A stretch of 64,000 nucleotides of DNA, taken from the NCBI GenBank assembly GCA_900544375.1, contig UQUZ01000009.1, positions 1 through 64,000 of the forward strand, in the 5' to 3' direction. A program made the translations under genes and the position numbers. Of the stretch, positions 17,253-26,079 are shown piece by piece (the first letter of the stretch is position 1; every line of letters begins with the position of its first letter). The notes under the pieces are model-generated. The model made no database searches. It had not been told where the DNA came from and worked only from the letters and a program-made list of their open reading frames with translations. Source of the DNA: an uncultured Oscillospiraceae bacterium (lineage in GTDB: Bacteria > Bacillota > Clostridia > Oscillospirales > Acutalibacteraceae).

Positions 17253-18557
17253 ATGGATTACACCACACAGATGGACGCGGCACGTAAGGGGATTCTGACG
17301 GGGCAGCTTCGTGCCGTTGCGGTGGAAGAAAAAATGGAGGCCGAACGGCTGCGCGAGCTGGTTGCGAAGGGGCAGGCGGTGATCCCCGCGAATAAAAACC
17401 ACGTCTGCCTCAAGCCCCGCGGCATTGGGCGCGCCCTACGCACGAAGATCAATGTGAACCTCGGCGTATCCAGAGATTGCCTTGATCTGGATGAAGAGTT
17501 CAAAAAGGTGGAGGCGGCCGTTGCCATGGGCGCAGAGGCGATCATGGATCTGAGCTCCTTCGGCGACACAAAGGCATTCCGTCAAAAGCTTGTGCACGGC
17601 TGCACGGCGGTGCTGGGCACGGTGCCAATCTATGATGCGGTAGTTTATTACAACAAGCCATTGAAAACCATCACTTCGGATGAGTGGATCGATGTGGTAC
17701 GCATGCACGCACAGGAGGGCGTGGATTTTATGACGATCCACTGCGGTATCAACCGGGAGACGGCTCGAAAATTCAAGGGGAATCAGCGCCACACCAATAT
17801 CGTTTCCCGCGGCGGCTCTATCATTTTCGCATGGATGGAGCTGACCGGGGAGGAAAACCCGTTCTACGCGCGTTTCGATGAGATTCTGGAGATCTGCCGG
17901 GAATACGATGTGACCTTGAGCCTTGGCGATGCCTGCCGCCCGGGCAGCATTGCGGACGCGGGCGATATCCCGCAGATTGAGGAACTCGTCACATTAGGCG
18001 AGCTAACGCAGCGGGCATGGAAGCGGGATGTGCAGGTGATGATCGAGGGCCCGGGGCATATGCCGCTCAATCAAATCCGGTCGAATATGGAGATTGAGCA
18101 GACGGTCTGCAAGGGCGCGCCCTTTTATGTGCTCGGCCCGTTGGTCACGGATGTGGCCCCCGGCTACGACCACATCACCAGCGCGATCGGCGGGGCGATC
18201 GCGGCTACCTACGGCGCCTCCTTCCTGTGTTATGTAACGCCTGCCGAGCACCTGCGGTTGCCAACAGTGGAGGATGTAAAGGAGGGGATTATCGCCTCCA
18301 AAATTGCCGCCCACGCGGCGGATGTCGCCAAGGGCCTGCCCGGCGCGGACGAATGGGATTACCAGATGAGCGAGGCCAGGAGGAATCTTGACTGGGAGCG
18401 GCAGTTTTCTCTGGCGCTCGATCCGGAGAAAGCGCGCGCCTACCGCGCGCAGAGCACGCCTGAGCGGGAGGATACCTGCACGATGTGCGGCAAAATGTGC
18501 GCGGTGCGCAACATTAATAAGATCCTGCGTGGCGAAGACGTAGATATCATGGACTGA
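17253..18557 (+). CDS. thiC: Phosphomethylpyrimidine synthase ThiC
   Basis: 434 residues. Radical-SAM enzyme that rearranges aminoimidazole ribotide to HMP-phosphate. This is the shorter anaerobe-type ThiC, lacking the N-terminal extension of the E. coli form. Conserved blocks include NLGVSRDC, DLSSFGDT, FMTIHCGIN, VSRGGSI, SLGDACRPGS and EGPGHMPLNQI. The 4Fe-4S site near the C-terminus is CTMCGKMC (CX2CX3C), one residue tighter than the CX2CX4C of the E. coli enzyme. ATG 17253 lies 12 nt after AAAGGA; ATG 17241 directly abuts that site and is less likely. First gene of the TPP-controlled operon. Confidence 0.96.
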   Translation: MDYTTQMDAARKGILTGQLRAVAVEEKMEAERLRELVAKGQAVIPANKNHVCLKPRGIGRALRTKINVNLGVSRDCLDLDEEFKKVEAAVAMGAEAIMDLSSFGDTKAFRQKLVHGCTAVLGTVPIYDAVVYYNKPLKTITSDEWIDVVRMHAQEGVDFMTIHCGINRETARKFKGNQRHTNIVSRGGSIIFAWMELTGEENPFYARFDEILEICREYDVTLSLGDACRPGSIADAGDIPQIEELVTLGELTQRAWKRDVQVMIEGPGHMPLNQIRSNMEIEQTVCKGAPFYVLGPLVTDVAPGYDHITSAIGGAIAATYGASFLCYVTPAEHLRLPTVEDVKEGIIASKIAAHAADVAKGLPGADEWDYQMSEARRNLDWERQFSLALDPEKARAYRAQSTPEREDTCTMCGKMCAVRNINKILRGEDVDIMD

Positions 18558-18574
18558 GAAAGGGAGAATGCAAT

Positions 18575-19393
18575 ATGTTCGGAGAAAAGCTTGAAAATAT
18601 ACGGAAAACATCGCCCCTGATCCACAATATTACAAATTATGTAACCGCCAACGACTGTGCGAATATCCTGCTCGCCTGCGGAGCGTCCCCCACGATGGCG
18701 GACGATGCGTCCGAGGTGGAGGAAATCACCGCGATCAGCAACGCTTTAAATATCAACATCGGCACACTGAACGCCATGGTGGAGGGCATGTTTCTCGCCG
18801 GGAAAAAGGCAAATGCGCTCGGCCGGCCGGTCGTGCTCGATCCGGTTGGCGCGGGCGCGTCCAGGCTGCGGACGGAGACAGCGTGCAGGCTTATTGATGA
18901 AATCCGCTTTACCGTCATCCGGGGCAACATTTCTGAAATCAAAACACTCGCTTCCGGCTCCGGCACAACAAAGGGGGTCGATGCGGATGCGGCGGATATC
19001 GTAACGGAGGAAACGCTTAATGCGGCGGTGGCTTTCGTCAAGGCATTTGCGGCCAAAACGGGCGCGGTGATTGCCGTAACCGGTGCAATCGACCTTGTTT
19101 CGGATGCAGAGCGCACGTTTGTCATCCGCAACGGCCGGCCGATGATGGGCCGCGTTACCGGCACGGGCTGCATGCTTTCCGCCATGACTGCCGCGTATCT
19201 CGCGGCAAATCCGGAATGCCCGCTGGAAGCGGCAGCTGCCGCAGTGGGCGCAATGGGCGTTTGCGGGGAGATCGCGCTGGAGCGGTTACAGAAGGGGGAG
19301 GGCAATTCCACCTACCGCAACCGATTGATCGACGCGATTGATTGCCTGGATGCAGAAACGTTGGAAAGAGGGGCAAACTATGAAGTTCGATAA
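18575..19393 (+). CDS. thiM: Hydroxyethylthiazole kinase
   Basis: 272 residues of the ribokinase-like ThiM family, which phosphorylates salvaged 4-methyl-5-(2-hydroxyethyl)thiazole. Visible blocks are PLIHNITNYVTAND near the N-terminus, the substrate loop ASPTMADD, LDPVGAGAS, the RGNISEI segment and the anion-hole motif GTGCMLSA with its catalytic Cys near residue 198. It starts 17 nt after thiC with GGGAGA upstream. No thiG/thiS/thiH genes are present, so the operon supplies the pyrimidine de novo but the thiazole by salvage, unless those genes lie elsewhere. Confidence 0.97.
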   Translation: MFGEKLENIRKTSPLIHNITNYVTANDCANILLACGASPTMADDASEVEEITAISNALNINIGTLNAMVEGMFLAGKKANALGRPVVLDPVGAGASRLRTETACRLIDEIRFTVIRGNISEIKTLASGSGTTKGVDADAADIVTEETLNAAVAFVKAFAAKTGAVIAVTGAIDLVSDAERTFVIRNGRPMMGRVTGTGCMLSAMTAAYLAANPECPLEAAAAAVGAMGVCGEIALERLQKGEGNSTYRNRLIDAIDCLDAETLERGANYEVR

Positions 19394-20027
19394 ACAAAAT
19401 TTATTGCTCTATGCGGTGACAGACCGCTCCTGGCTTGGGGAAAAGACCCTGTTTCAGCAGGTGGAGGAGGCTCTCCAAGGCGGCGTGACCATGCTACAGC
19501 TACGGGAGAAGGATTTGGATGAAAAATCATTTATGGAGGAGGCTGCTGCGGTGAAGGAGCTGTGCGCCCGCTATCAAGTGCCGTTTCTAATTGACGACAA
19601 TGTGCCGCTTGCGCTCCGTTGCGGCGCAGATGGCGTGCATGTGGGCCAGTCCGATATGGAGGCAGGCGAAGTACGCGCCAGAATCGGCCCGGATAAAATC
19701 CTGGGCGTATCCGCTCAGACGGTTTCCCAAGCAGTTTTGGCGCAGGAAGCGGGCGCGGATTATCTCGGCGTCGGCGCGGTATTCTCCACATCGACAAAGC
19801 TGGATGCAGATACCGTGTCTCTTGAAACGCTGCGGGAGATTTGCACAGCAGTCAAAATCCCGGTGGTGGCAATTGGCGGGATTAATGAGGCAAATTTACC
19901 GGAGCTCACCGGCAGTGGGATCAGCGGTGTGGCGGTAGTGTCAGCAATTTTTGCCGCACCGTCGCCCGGCGATGCGGCGAGAAGGCTTTCCATGCTTGCG
20001 CAGCAGGCTGTGCAGGGGGTAGAATAG
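19380..20027 (+). CDS. thiE: Thiamine-phosphate synthase
   Basis: 215-residue TIM-barrel enzyme that joins HMP-diphosphate and thiazole phosphate to thiamine phosphate. Blocks are LYAVTDRS, MLQLREKDLD, FLIDDNVPLALRCGADGVHVGQ, DYLGVGAVFSTSTK and the phosphate-binding VVAIGGIN followed by GVAVVSAIF. ATG 19380 lies 14 nt inside the end of thiM, after AAAGAGGGG, indicating coupling to thiM. Confidence 0.97.
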   Translation: MKFDKQNLLLYAVTDRSWLGEKTLFQQVEEALQGGVTMLQLREKDLDEKSFMEEAAAVKELCARYQVPFLIDDNVPLALRCGADGVHVGQSDMEAGEVRARIGPDKILGVSAQTVSQAVLAQEAGADYLGVGAVFSTSTKLDADTVSLETLREICTAVKIPVVAIGGINEANLPELTGSGISGVAVVSAIFAAPSPGDAARRLSMLAQQAVQGVE

Positions 20028-20058
20028 AGGTGGAAAAGGTGGAAGGGGGAAGTGCTGC

Positions 20059-20709
20059 ATGAAAATGACCGGAGCCATTTTTGATATGGATGGTACGCTG
20101 CTCGATTCCATGCCGATTTGGGATCGGGTGGGCATTGATTACCTTGCGGGGCTGGGCATCCAGGCACGCCCGGATTTGCCGGAGCGGCTCCTGACGATGT
20201 CGATGAGGCAGGCGGCGGCATATTTTCGCTCTGGCTACGGCGTGAACTTGCCGGAAGCGGAGATTATGGATGGGATCAACGCGCGGATTGAAGCCTTCTA
20301 TCGAAAAACGGCGCCTGCAAAGGAGGGCGTTCGAGATTTTTTGCACGCGCTTCGGCAATCGGGTGTGAAAATGTGCGTGGCAACGGCGACAGACCGCCCT
20401 TTGGCAGAAGCCGCATTGCGGCGCACAGGGCTGCTCAGCTATTTTTCCTTCCTTCTCACCTGCACAGAGGCGGGCTTCGGCAAGGACAGTCCGGATATTT
20501 TTGTATTGGCACAGAAAAAACTGGGCACACCGCGGGAACAGACGGTGGTCTTTGAGGATGCGCTCTATGCGATGCAGACCGCAAAGCGGGCGGGGTTCCC
20601 CGTTGCGGCCGTTTACGACGCATCTTCCCAGGCGGATCAAGAGCAGATCCGGCAGCTCGCGGATGTTTATATGCCCTTGTTTCCCGGGGCGGAGGAGGCT
20701 TTGCTGTGA
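20059..20709 (+). CDS. HAD-family phosphatase in the thiamine operon
   Basis: 216 residues, subfamily I HAD hydrolase. Motif I is FDMDGTLLDS (nucleophile Asp near residue 9), a helical cap with IDYLAGLGI and FYRKTAPAKEGV follows, motif II is VATATDRP, and motif III/IV is FGKDSPDIFVLAQKKL with VVFEDALYAM. Cap type resembles beta-phosphoglucomutase/phosphoglycolate-like phosphatases. It sits between thiE and thiD and its stop overlaps thiD by 4 nt. A role as thiamine-phosphate or pyrimidine-phosphate phosphatase is an attractive inference from position only. ATG 20059 has GGAAGGGGGAAG upstream. Confidence 0.85.
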   Translation: MKMTGAIFDMDGTLLDSMPIWDRVGIDYLAGLGIQARPDLPERLLTMSMRQAAAYFRSGYGVNLPEAEIMDGINARIEAFYRKTAPAKEGVRDFLHALRQSGVKMCVATATDRPLAEAALRRTGLLSYFSFLLTCTEAGFGKDSPDIFVLAQKKLGTPREQTVVFEDALYAMQTAKRAGFPVAAVYDASSQADQEQIRQLADVYMPLFPGAEEALL

Positions 20710-21491
20710 AAACAGTGCTGACCGTCGCGGGATCAGATCCGAGCGGAGGGGCGGGTATTCAGGCGGATATCAAGACGATCACCGCCCACGGCCTTTATGC
20801 AACGAGCGCCATCACTGCGCTGACCGTGCAGAATACGCTGGGCGTATCTAGGGTGGAGCCGGTTCCCGTGGATCTAGTCGCCCAGCAAATCGACTGTGTG
20901 GTAGGGGATATCCGGCCCGATGCGGTCAAAATCGGCATGCTCTGCAATGCCGAGATTGTGCAGGCGGTGGCACAGGCGCTGGCTCATGGTCAAGCGGAAT
21001 GCATCGTAATCGACCCGGTGATGATTTCCACGAGTGGGCACAGGCTGCTTGACCAGGAAGCGGTGCAGTGGATGAAGCGAAAGCTGTTCCCAATGGCGCA
21101 GCTTATCACGCCGAATCTGCCGGAGGCGGAGGCCCTTTGCGGAATGCGCGTACGTGATGAAGCGGAGATGGAGCGCGCTGCGCGGCTGCTCTCGGATCAG
21201 ACGGGGGCGGCGGTGCTCCTCAAAGGGGGGCATCTTGCCAAGACGGCGGACGATTTGCTGCTCCAAAATGGGGAAGCTCACTGGCTCCAGGGCCGCAGGG
21301 TGGAAAATTCCAATACGCATGGCACCGGCTGCACGCTTTCCTCTGCGATTGCCTGTGGCTTAGCGCGGGGGCAATCGCTCGTGGAGAGCGCTCGGGCAGC
21401 GAAGGAGTATCTCACGAATGCGCTGCGTGCAGGGCTTGATCTGGGAGCAGGGAACGGGCCGCTCAATCATATGTTTCAGCAGACAAGTTGA
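20706..21491 (+). CDS. thiD: Hydroxymethylpyrimidine/phosphomethylpyrimidine kinase
   Basis: 261 residues, ribokinase family. ThiD phosphorylates HMP and HMP-P to HMP-PP, the substrate of ThiE. Diagnostic blocks are VAGSDPSGGAGIQADIKT at the N-terminus, YATSAITALTVQNTLGV, DPVMISTSG, ITPNLPEAEAL and NTHGTGCTLSSAIA with the catalytic Cys near residue 213. GTG 20706 overlaps the preceding stop codon. Last gene of the operon; a terminator follows. Confidence 0.97.
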   Translation: MKTVLTVAGSDPSGGAGIQADIKTITAHGLYATSAITALTVQNTLGVSRVEPVPVDLVAQQIDCVVGDIRPDAVKIGMLCNAEIVQAVAQALAHGQAECIVIDPVMISTSGHRLLDQEAVQWMKRKLFPMAQLITPNLPEAEALCGMRVRDEAEMERAARLLSDQTGAAVLLKGGHLAKTADDLLLQNGEAHWLQGRRVENSNTHGTGCTLSSAIACGLARGQSLVESARAAKEYLTNALRAGLDLGAGNGPLNHMFQQTS

Positions 21492-21501
21492 TCAAACGAG
21501 G

Positions 21502-21530
21502 CGGGACGGCAAAGCAGCCGTCCCGTTTTT
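21502..21530 (+). terminator. Terminator of the thiamine operon
   Basis: CGGGACGGC (21502-21510) pairs with GCCGTCCCG (21517-21525), followed by five T. Confidence 0.85.
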
Positions 21531-21573
21531 GCGTCGGGGGAGACACGTCTTTTGGAGTTCCGGGCCGCTGGCA

Positions 21574-21602
21574 TTGACATTCCGCCGCTGTAAACTTATA
21601 AT
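21574..21602 (+). promoter_or_regulatory. Consensus promoter of prfB
   Basis: TTGACA, 17 bp spacer and TATAAT: a near-perfect housekeeping promoter, about 50 nt before the prfB start. Confidence 0.88.
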
Positions 21603-21651
21603 AAACTACGTATTGGCAAAGATAAATCTATATGGATTAAGGATGGATACG

Positions 21652-22776
21652 ATGATACAGTTTGAAGAACTTCGCCTGCAGCTGCTTGAGGATGAGGATG
21701 CCCTCAAGGAGCTTTCTTCTGCGCTTGGCCTGGAAGAAATGCGCAAAGAGGTGGCAACGCTGGAGGAGCAGACGGCGGCGGACGGCTTTTGGGAGGATCT
21801 CGGCAACTCCCAAAAGGTGTTGCAGCGCGTGAGTATGCTAAAAAACCGAATTTCGGCCTATGAAACGCTGAAATCGAATTTTGACGACGCGCTTGTTATG
21901 ATCGAATTGGCCAATGAAGAGGGCGACTTGGATCTCCTGCCAGAGTGCCAGGAGAGTGTAAAAGCGGTGAAAAAGGAGATCGAAGCCCAAACGTTGGCAA
22001 CCCTTCTCAGCGGCGAATTTGATTCCAAAAACGCCATCCTTACCTTCCATGCGGGTGCAGGGGGCACGGAGGCGCAGGATTGGGCAGAGATGCTGTTCCG
22101 CATGTATAATCATTGGGGCGAGCGCCATGGCTTTAAGGTGAGCACACTTGATTTTCTCGACGGCGACGAGGCGGGTCTGAAATCCGCTGTGTTGCTGGTA
22201 GAAGGCCTCAATGCTTATGGCTTTTTGCGCAGCGAAATGGGCGTGCACCGGCTGGTGCGTGTGTCTCCGTTTGATTCTTCTGGCCGTAGGCACACCTCCT
22301 TTGCTTCCCTGGAGGTGATGCCGGAAATTGACGACACCTTTGATGTGGAGATCAGCCCGGAGGATATCAAGATGGATGTTTACCGCGCGAGCGGCGCAGG
22401 AGGGCAGAAGGTGAATAAAACATCATCCGCCGTGCGGTTGACACATATCCCGACAGGGATTGTCGTTTCCTGCCAGGTGGAGCGCAGCCAGCATCAAAAC
22501 CGCGAAGTTGCGATGCGCATGCTCAAATCGAAGCTTGTGGAGATCAAGGAGCGCGAGCATTTGGATAAGATTGAGGATATCAAGGGCGACCAGAAGGAGA
22601 TCGGCTGGGGCAGCCAGATCCGCTCCTACGTCTTTATGCCCTATACGCTGGTTAAAGATCATCGCACAGGCTATGAAGCCGGCAATATCAACGCTGTGAT
22701 GGACGGGGATCTGGACGGCTTTATCAATGCATATTTGAAAATGGAGTCGCTGGAAAAGCTCGAGAAGAAGAATTGA
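21652..22776 (+). CDS. prfB: Peptide chain release factor 2, without programmed frameshift
   Basis: 374 residues. RF2 recognises UGA/UAA; the codon-reading loop SPFDSSGRRHTSF and the catalytic GAGGQKVNKT are intact. In many bacteria prfB has an in-frame UGA near codon 26 that needs a +1 shift. Here the N-terminal helical domain (FEELRLQLLEDEDALKELS) runs straight into the rest in a single frame, so that autoregulation is absent. ATG 21652 has AAGGA 8 nt upstream; ATG 21643 is the alternative. Downstream DUF218 gene follows after 29 nt on the same strand. Confidence 0.96.
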   Translation: MIQFEELRLQLLEDEDALKELSSALGLEEMRKEVATLEEQTAADGFWEDLGNSQKVLQRVSMLKNRISAYETLKSNFDDALVMIELANEEGDLDLLPECQESVKAVKKEIEAQTLATLLSGEFDSKNAILTFHAGAGGTEAQDWAEMLFRMYNHWGERHGFKVSTLDFLDGDEAGLKSAVLLVEGLNAYGFLRSEMGVHRLVRVSPFDSSGRRHTSFASLEVMPEIDDTFDVEISPEDIKMDVYRASGAGGQKVNKTSSAVRLTHIPTGIVVSCQVERSQHQNREVAMRMLKSKLVEIKEREHLDKIEDIKGDQKEIGWGSQIRSYVFMPYTLVKDHRTGYEAGNINAVMDGDLDGFINAYLKMESLEKLEKKN

Positions 22777-22805
22777 CAAACGCCGGAATGAGGCGGAGGA
22801 ATGGA

Positions 22806-23516
22806 ATGAGAAACAGAAAGCAGCCTTCCTGGCTTCAAACAGCATCAAAGGGGAAAAAGCGTGTGCTTGCAGCGGTATGTATTTTGCTTGTTTTGGGCGT
22901 GTTATCCCCCTTCGTTATCAATGGGATTGTGGTGGGCAGTGCCCGCCGGTATATCTTGGAGCCACAGGAAACGGAGCAGGTGAACGCAGATTGTGTGATC
23001 GCGTTGGGCGCAATGGTGTGGGGCAAGGATACGCTTAGCCATATGCTGGAGGATCGGGTGCTTGGCGCGATTGACGTTTACGAGCGCGGCGGCGCAAAAA
23101 AAATCCTGATGAGCGGGGATCATGGGCAAGAGGACTACGATGAAGTCAATGCCATGAAAAAATACGCGGTGGAAAAGGGCGTGGCGGCGGACGACGTGTT
23201 TATGGATCACGCAGGTTTCTCCACCTATGAAACGATGTATCGTGCGCGGGATGTATTTCAGGCGAAAAAGGTCGTCATTGTCACGCAAAAATACCATCTG
23301 TACCGCGCGGTTTATATTGCACGGGCGCTGGGGCTGGAGGCATACGGCATTGCGTCTGACCCGAGACCGTATAGCAGCGTGGTTTATAACAACGCGCGGG
23401 AATTCCTTGCGCGTGTGAAGGATTTTTTTACCGCAATCGGGAAACCGGAGCCGACCTTTCTTGGGGAGGCAATTCCCATCAACGGCAGCGGCGCGCAGAC
23501 GGATGATCAGGTTTAG
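22806..23516 (+). CDS. DUF218/SanA-like membrane-anchored protein
   Basis: 236 residues. A basic N-terminus is followed by one hydrophobic helix (about residues 15-37), then an extracytoplasmic DUF218 domain: CVIALGAMVWG, MLEDRVLGAIDVYERGGAKKI, LMSGDHG, DEVNAMKKY, DHAGFSTYETMYRAR, TQKYHLYRAVYIARALGLEA. SanA of enteric bacteria affects envelope barrier function and vancomycin sensitivity; the biochemical activity of the family is not settled. ATG 22806 has GGAGG 5 nt upstream; the out-of-frame ATG 22801 overlaps the site. Confidence 0.87.
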   Translation: MRNRKQPSWLQTASKGKKRVLAAVCILLVLGVLSPFVINGIVVGSARRYILEPQETEQVNADCVIALGAMVWGKDTLSHMLEDRVLGAIDVYERGGAKKILMSGDHGQEDYDEVNAMKKYAVEKGVAADDVFMDHAGFSTYETMYRARDVFQAKKVVIVTQKYHLYRAVYIARALGLEAYGIASDPRPYSSVVYNNAREFLARVKDFFTAIGKPEPTFLGEAIPINGSGAQTDDQV

Positions 23517-23546
23517 TGTTGGATAAATGAAAAAGGCAAGTAAGCG

Positions 23547-23578
23547 GCCCGGGATCATGCCATCGCATGATCCCGGGC
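23547..23578. terminator. Perfect 14 bp hairpin between convergent genes
   Basis: GCCCGGGATCATGC pairs perfectly with its complement across the loop CATC. There is no T-run on either strand, so it may be a weak bidirectional terminator or an mRNA end protector for the DUF218 gene and trpS. Confidence 0.5.
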
Positions 23579-23683
23579 TCGGTTTGTATTAGCTGCGCTA
23601 TTCTATTTTTCGATGTCTGGCTTGGGGTTCGTAAAGAAGGCCCCGCCCGAAATCTACAAACGAAGGGGCGCCCCATTTCGGCA

Positions 23684-24691
23684 TTATTTGAGCACAAAAC
23701 CGACCTTTTTCATCACCTTATCCAGTGTGCGCTGGGAGATGCGCTGCGCCGATTCAGCGCCCTTGGCCGCGCAATCACGGAGATAGTCGGGGTTTTTCAT
23801 ATAGCTGTCGAAACGCTCCTGCACGGGCCGCAATTCTTCAATGACCGCCTCGGCGACGGCGGTTTTGAAATCGCCATAGCCTCTTCCCTCGAATTCCGCC
23901 TCAATTTGTTCCATCGATTTACCGGTACAGCAGCTATAGATGCCCATCAGGTTGTTGATAGCGCTACGACCCTCTTCGTAAGCGACGCGGGCTTCGGAAT
24001 CTGTAATGGCACGCTTGAATTTGCGCAGGATCACATCCGGCTCATCTAAAATGGAGATAAAGCCGTTGACGTTCGGATCGGATTTGCTCATCTTTTTCTC
24101 CGGCTCCTGAAGGGACATCACACGAGCCCCCTCTTTGCCGATATAGGGCTCAGGAATCGTAAACACATTGCCATAAATGCCGTTGAAACGGCCGGCGATA
24201 TCACGCGTAATCTCCAAATGCTGCTTCTGATCCGCACCGACAGGCACAAAATCCGCCTGATAAAGCAGGATATCCGCCGCCATGAGCACCGGATAGGCAA
24301 ACAGGCCGACATTCACATTATCCGCATGCTGGGTTGATTTATCTTTAAACTGCGTCATGCGTGACATTTCTCCAAATTGGGTATAGCAATTGAGCACCCA
24401 GGCAAGCTGCGCATGCGTTGAAACCTGGCTTTGGATAAAAATTAGGTTCTTCTCCGGGTCAAGGCCAATCGCGAGCAGCAGAGCGTATAATTCCAACGTG
24501 CGGCGGCGCAGCTCCGCCGGATTTTGCCGCACGGTGATCGCGTGCAAATCCGCCACCGCATAGGCGCAGTCATATGCTTCCGACATGGAAACCCAGTTTT
24601 TCAGAGCGCCGAGGTAATTGCCGAGCGTTGGGATGCCGCTGGGCTGGATCGCGCTTAAAATCCGTTTTTTGCGTTCAGGCTGTTGTTCCAT
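23684..24691 (-). CDS. trpS: Tryptophanyl-tRNA synthetase
   Basis: About 335 residues, class I synthetase. The HIGH-type motif appears as PTLGNYLGAL near the N-terminus and the KMSKS loop as KKMSKSDPN near residue 190. DLHAITV and YQADFVPVGADQKQHLE are typical TrpRS blocks. ATG 24691 follows GGTGA by 8 nt; GTG 24706 is an alternative start. It lies 19 nt after the aminotransferase gene and is probably co-transcribed. No T-box is visible upstream. Confidence 0.95.
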   Translation of the reverse strand: MEQQPERKKRILSAIQPSGIPTLGNYLGALKNWVSMSEAYDCAYAVADLHAITVRQNPAELRRRTLELYALLLAIGLDPEKNLIFIQSQVSTHAQLAWVLNCYTQFGEMSRMTQFKDKSTQHADNVNVGLFAYPVLMAADILLYQADFVPVGADQKQHLEITRDIAGRFNGIYGNVFTIPEPYIGKEGARVMSLQEPEKKMSKSDPNVNGFISILDEPDVILRKFKRAITDSEARVAYEEGRSAINNLMGIYSCCTGKSMEQIEAEFEGRGYGDFKTAVAEAVIEELRPVQERFDSYMKNPDYLRDCAAKGAESAQRISQRTLDKVMKKVGFVLK

Positions 24692-24710
24692 CGTAATCTT
24701 CACCACTCTC

Positions 24711-25895
24711 TTAAAATTGCCGCTTAACCTGGCCCAGAATCTGCATGCCCTTGACGATCGCCTCGTCGGTAGGCGTTGAGAAATTCAAGCGGAAGCACTG
24801 GGTGGGGTCGCTCTCATGCGTCATGAAGGCGGAGCCGGGCACAACCGCCACCTTTTGCTCCACCGCGGCCTGGCAGAAGGCCGTCATATCAACGCCGTCC
24901 GGCAGGGCGCACCAGATGAACAGCCCGCCCTCCGGGCGGTTGTAGGTGACGAAATCGCCGAGCTCGCTGTCGATCAGATCACACATCAGGTTGAGCTTTT
25001 TGCGGTAAATATCACAGATTTTTTGAATATGGGCCTCCACATTGTAATGTGCCATCCATTCATCCACGATCAGCTGGCAGAGCATCGGGGTGTGCACATC
25101 TGCCGCCTGCTTGCCGACCGTCATCTTGGCGATCAGCGTCGCGGGGGCAATCGCGTAGCCCACGCGCATACCGGGAGAGAGGATTTTGGAGAAGGAGCCC
25201 GCATAGATGACAATGCCCTCCTCGTCAAAGCTCTTGATCGCGGGCACATGCTCGCCCGCGACGCGCAGGTCGCCATACGGGTTATCTTCAATGATCAGCA
25301 CGCCGTATTGTTTTGCGAGCTCGTAGACCCGGCGGCGCTTGGCAAGCGACATGGTAACGCCCGCCGGATTTTGAAAATTCGGGATCGTATAGATAAACCG
25401 GACATTCTTTTCCTCCTGGAGCGCTCGCTCCAGCTCGTCTACATCCATGCCGTCTGCCTGCACGGGGATGCCGCGCAGCTTCGCGTTGTAGGAGCGGAAA
25501 CAGTTGAGCGAGCCGATGAAGGAGGGCGCTTCGCAGATCACGGTATCGCCCTCGTTGCACAGCGCCTTGGTGGCGAGATCCATCACCTGCTGTGCGCCGG
25601 ATGTAATCAGTAGGCTGTCAAAGTCGCGGCCAATATTGTGCTTTTGCTTCATATAGGTAGAGATACGCTCTCGCAGAGGCGTATAGCCCTCCGTGACGCC
25701 ATATTGCAGGCAGTCGATCGGGCGCTCGGTGAGCAGCTTTTCCGTAATTTCACGCACCTCCTCGGTTGGAAAGGCTTCCGGCGCGGGGTTGCCGGCGGCA
25801 AAAGGGATGACGCCCGGCTGGGAGGTCGCTTTCAAAATCTCACGGATTGCGGAGGGCTGGAGAGTGGAAATACGATCAGAAAATTCAAATTGCAT
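24711..25895 (-). CDS. PLP-dependent aminotransferase, class I/II (2-aminoadipate/aromatic type)
   Basis: 394 residues. Opens with FSDRISTLQPSAIREILK and has IPFAAGNPAPEAFP, a pattern of the LysN/MocR-like aminotransferase subgroup; no DNA-binding domain is attached. The PLP lysine lies in YAGSFSKILSPGMRVGY, with ITSGAQQVMDL upstream and IIEDNPYGDL for cofactor contacts. Amino-donor range is often broad (aromatic, branched-chain or 2-aminoadipate). Pairing with trpS suggests amino-acid metabolism but does not fix the substrate. An 8 bp inverted repeat at 25916-25937 overlaps its likely promoter. Confidence 0.88.
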   Translation of the reverse strand: MQFEFSDRISTLQPSAIREILKATSQPGVIPFAAGNPAPEAFPTEEVREITEKLLTERPIDCLQYGVTEGYTPLRERISTYMKQKHNIGRDFDSLLITSGAQQVMDLATKALCNEGDTVICEAPSFIGSLNCFRSYNAKLRGIPVQADGMDVDELERALQEEKNVRFIYTIPNFQNPAGVTMSLAKRRRVYELAKQYGVLIIEDNPYGDLRVAGEHVPAIKSFDEEGIVIYAGSFSKILSPGMRVGYAIAPATLIAKMTVGKQAADVHTPMLCQLIVDEWMAHYNVEAHIQKICDIYRKKLNLMCDLIDSELGDFVTYNRPEGGLFIWCALPDGVDMTAFCQAAVEQKVAVVPGSAFMTHESDPTQCFRLNFSTPTDEAIVKGMQILGQVKRQF

Positions 25896-25915
25896 ATGAA
25901 TACCCCATTTGTTCT

Positions 25916-25937
25916 GTTAGAATGAGATTATTCTAAC
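25916..25937. promoter_or_regulatory. Operator-like inverted repeat upstream of the aminotransferase
   Basis: GTTAGAAT and ATTCTAAC are separated by 6 bp, about 20 bp before the start codon. TAGAAT within it could be a -10 on the minus strand, so a bound regulator would block transcription. Regulator unknown. Confidence 0.45.
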
Positions 25938-26079
25938 ATAGTTCGCACAGTTTTTAAAGAGGTAGAGGCCGCGTTTGTGGACTTTTTCCCGTCGATGATG
26001 TATAATCAAACCTAACGGACAAGCCTTGTGAAGGAATCGGCACAGCGCCGGCCAGGCCGGCGGATAATTGGAGGTTGCT

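Noticed and set aside
21652..21740. Programmed +1 frameshift in prfB
   Set aside because: No in-frame UGA near codon 26; the N-terminal helix continues in the same frame.
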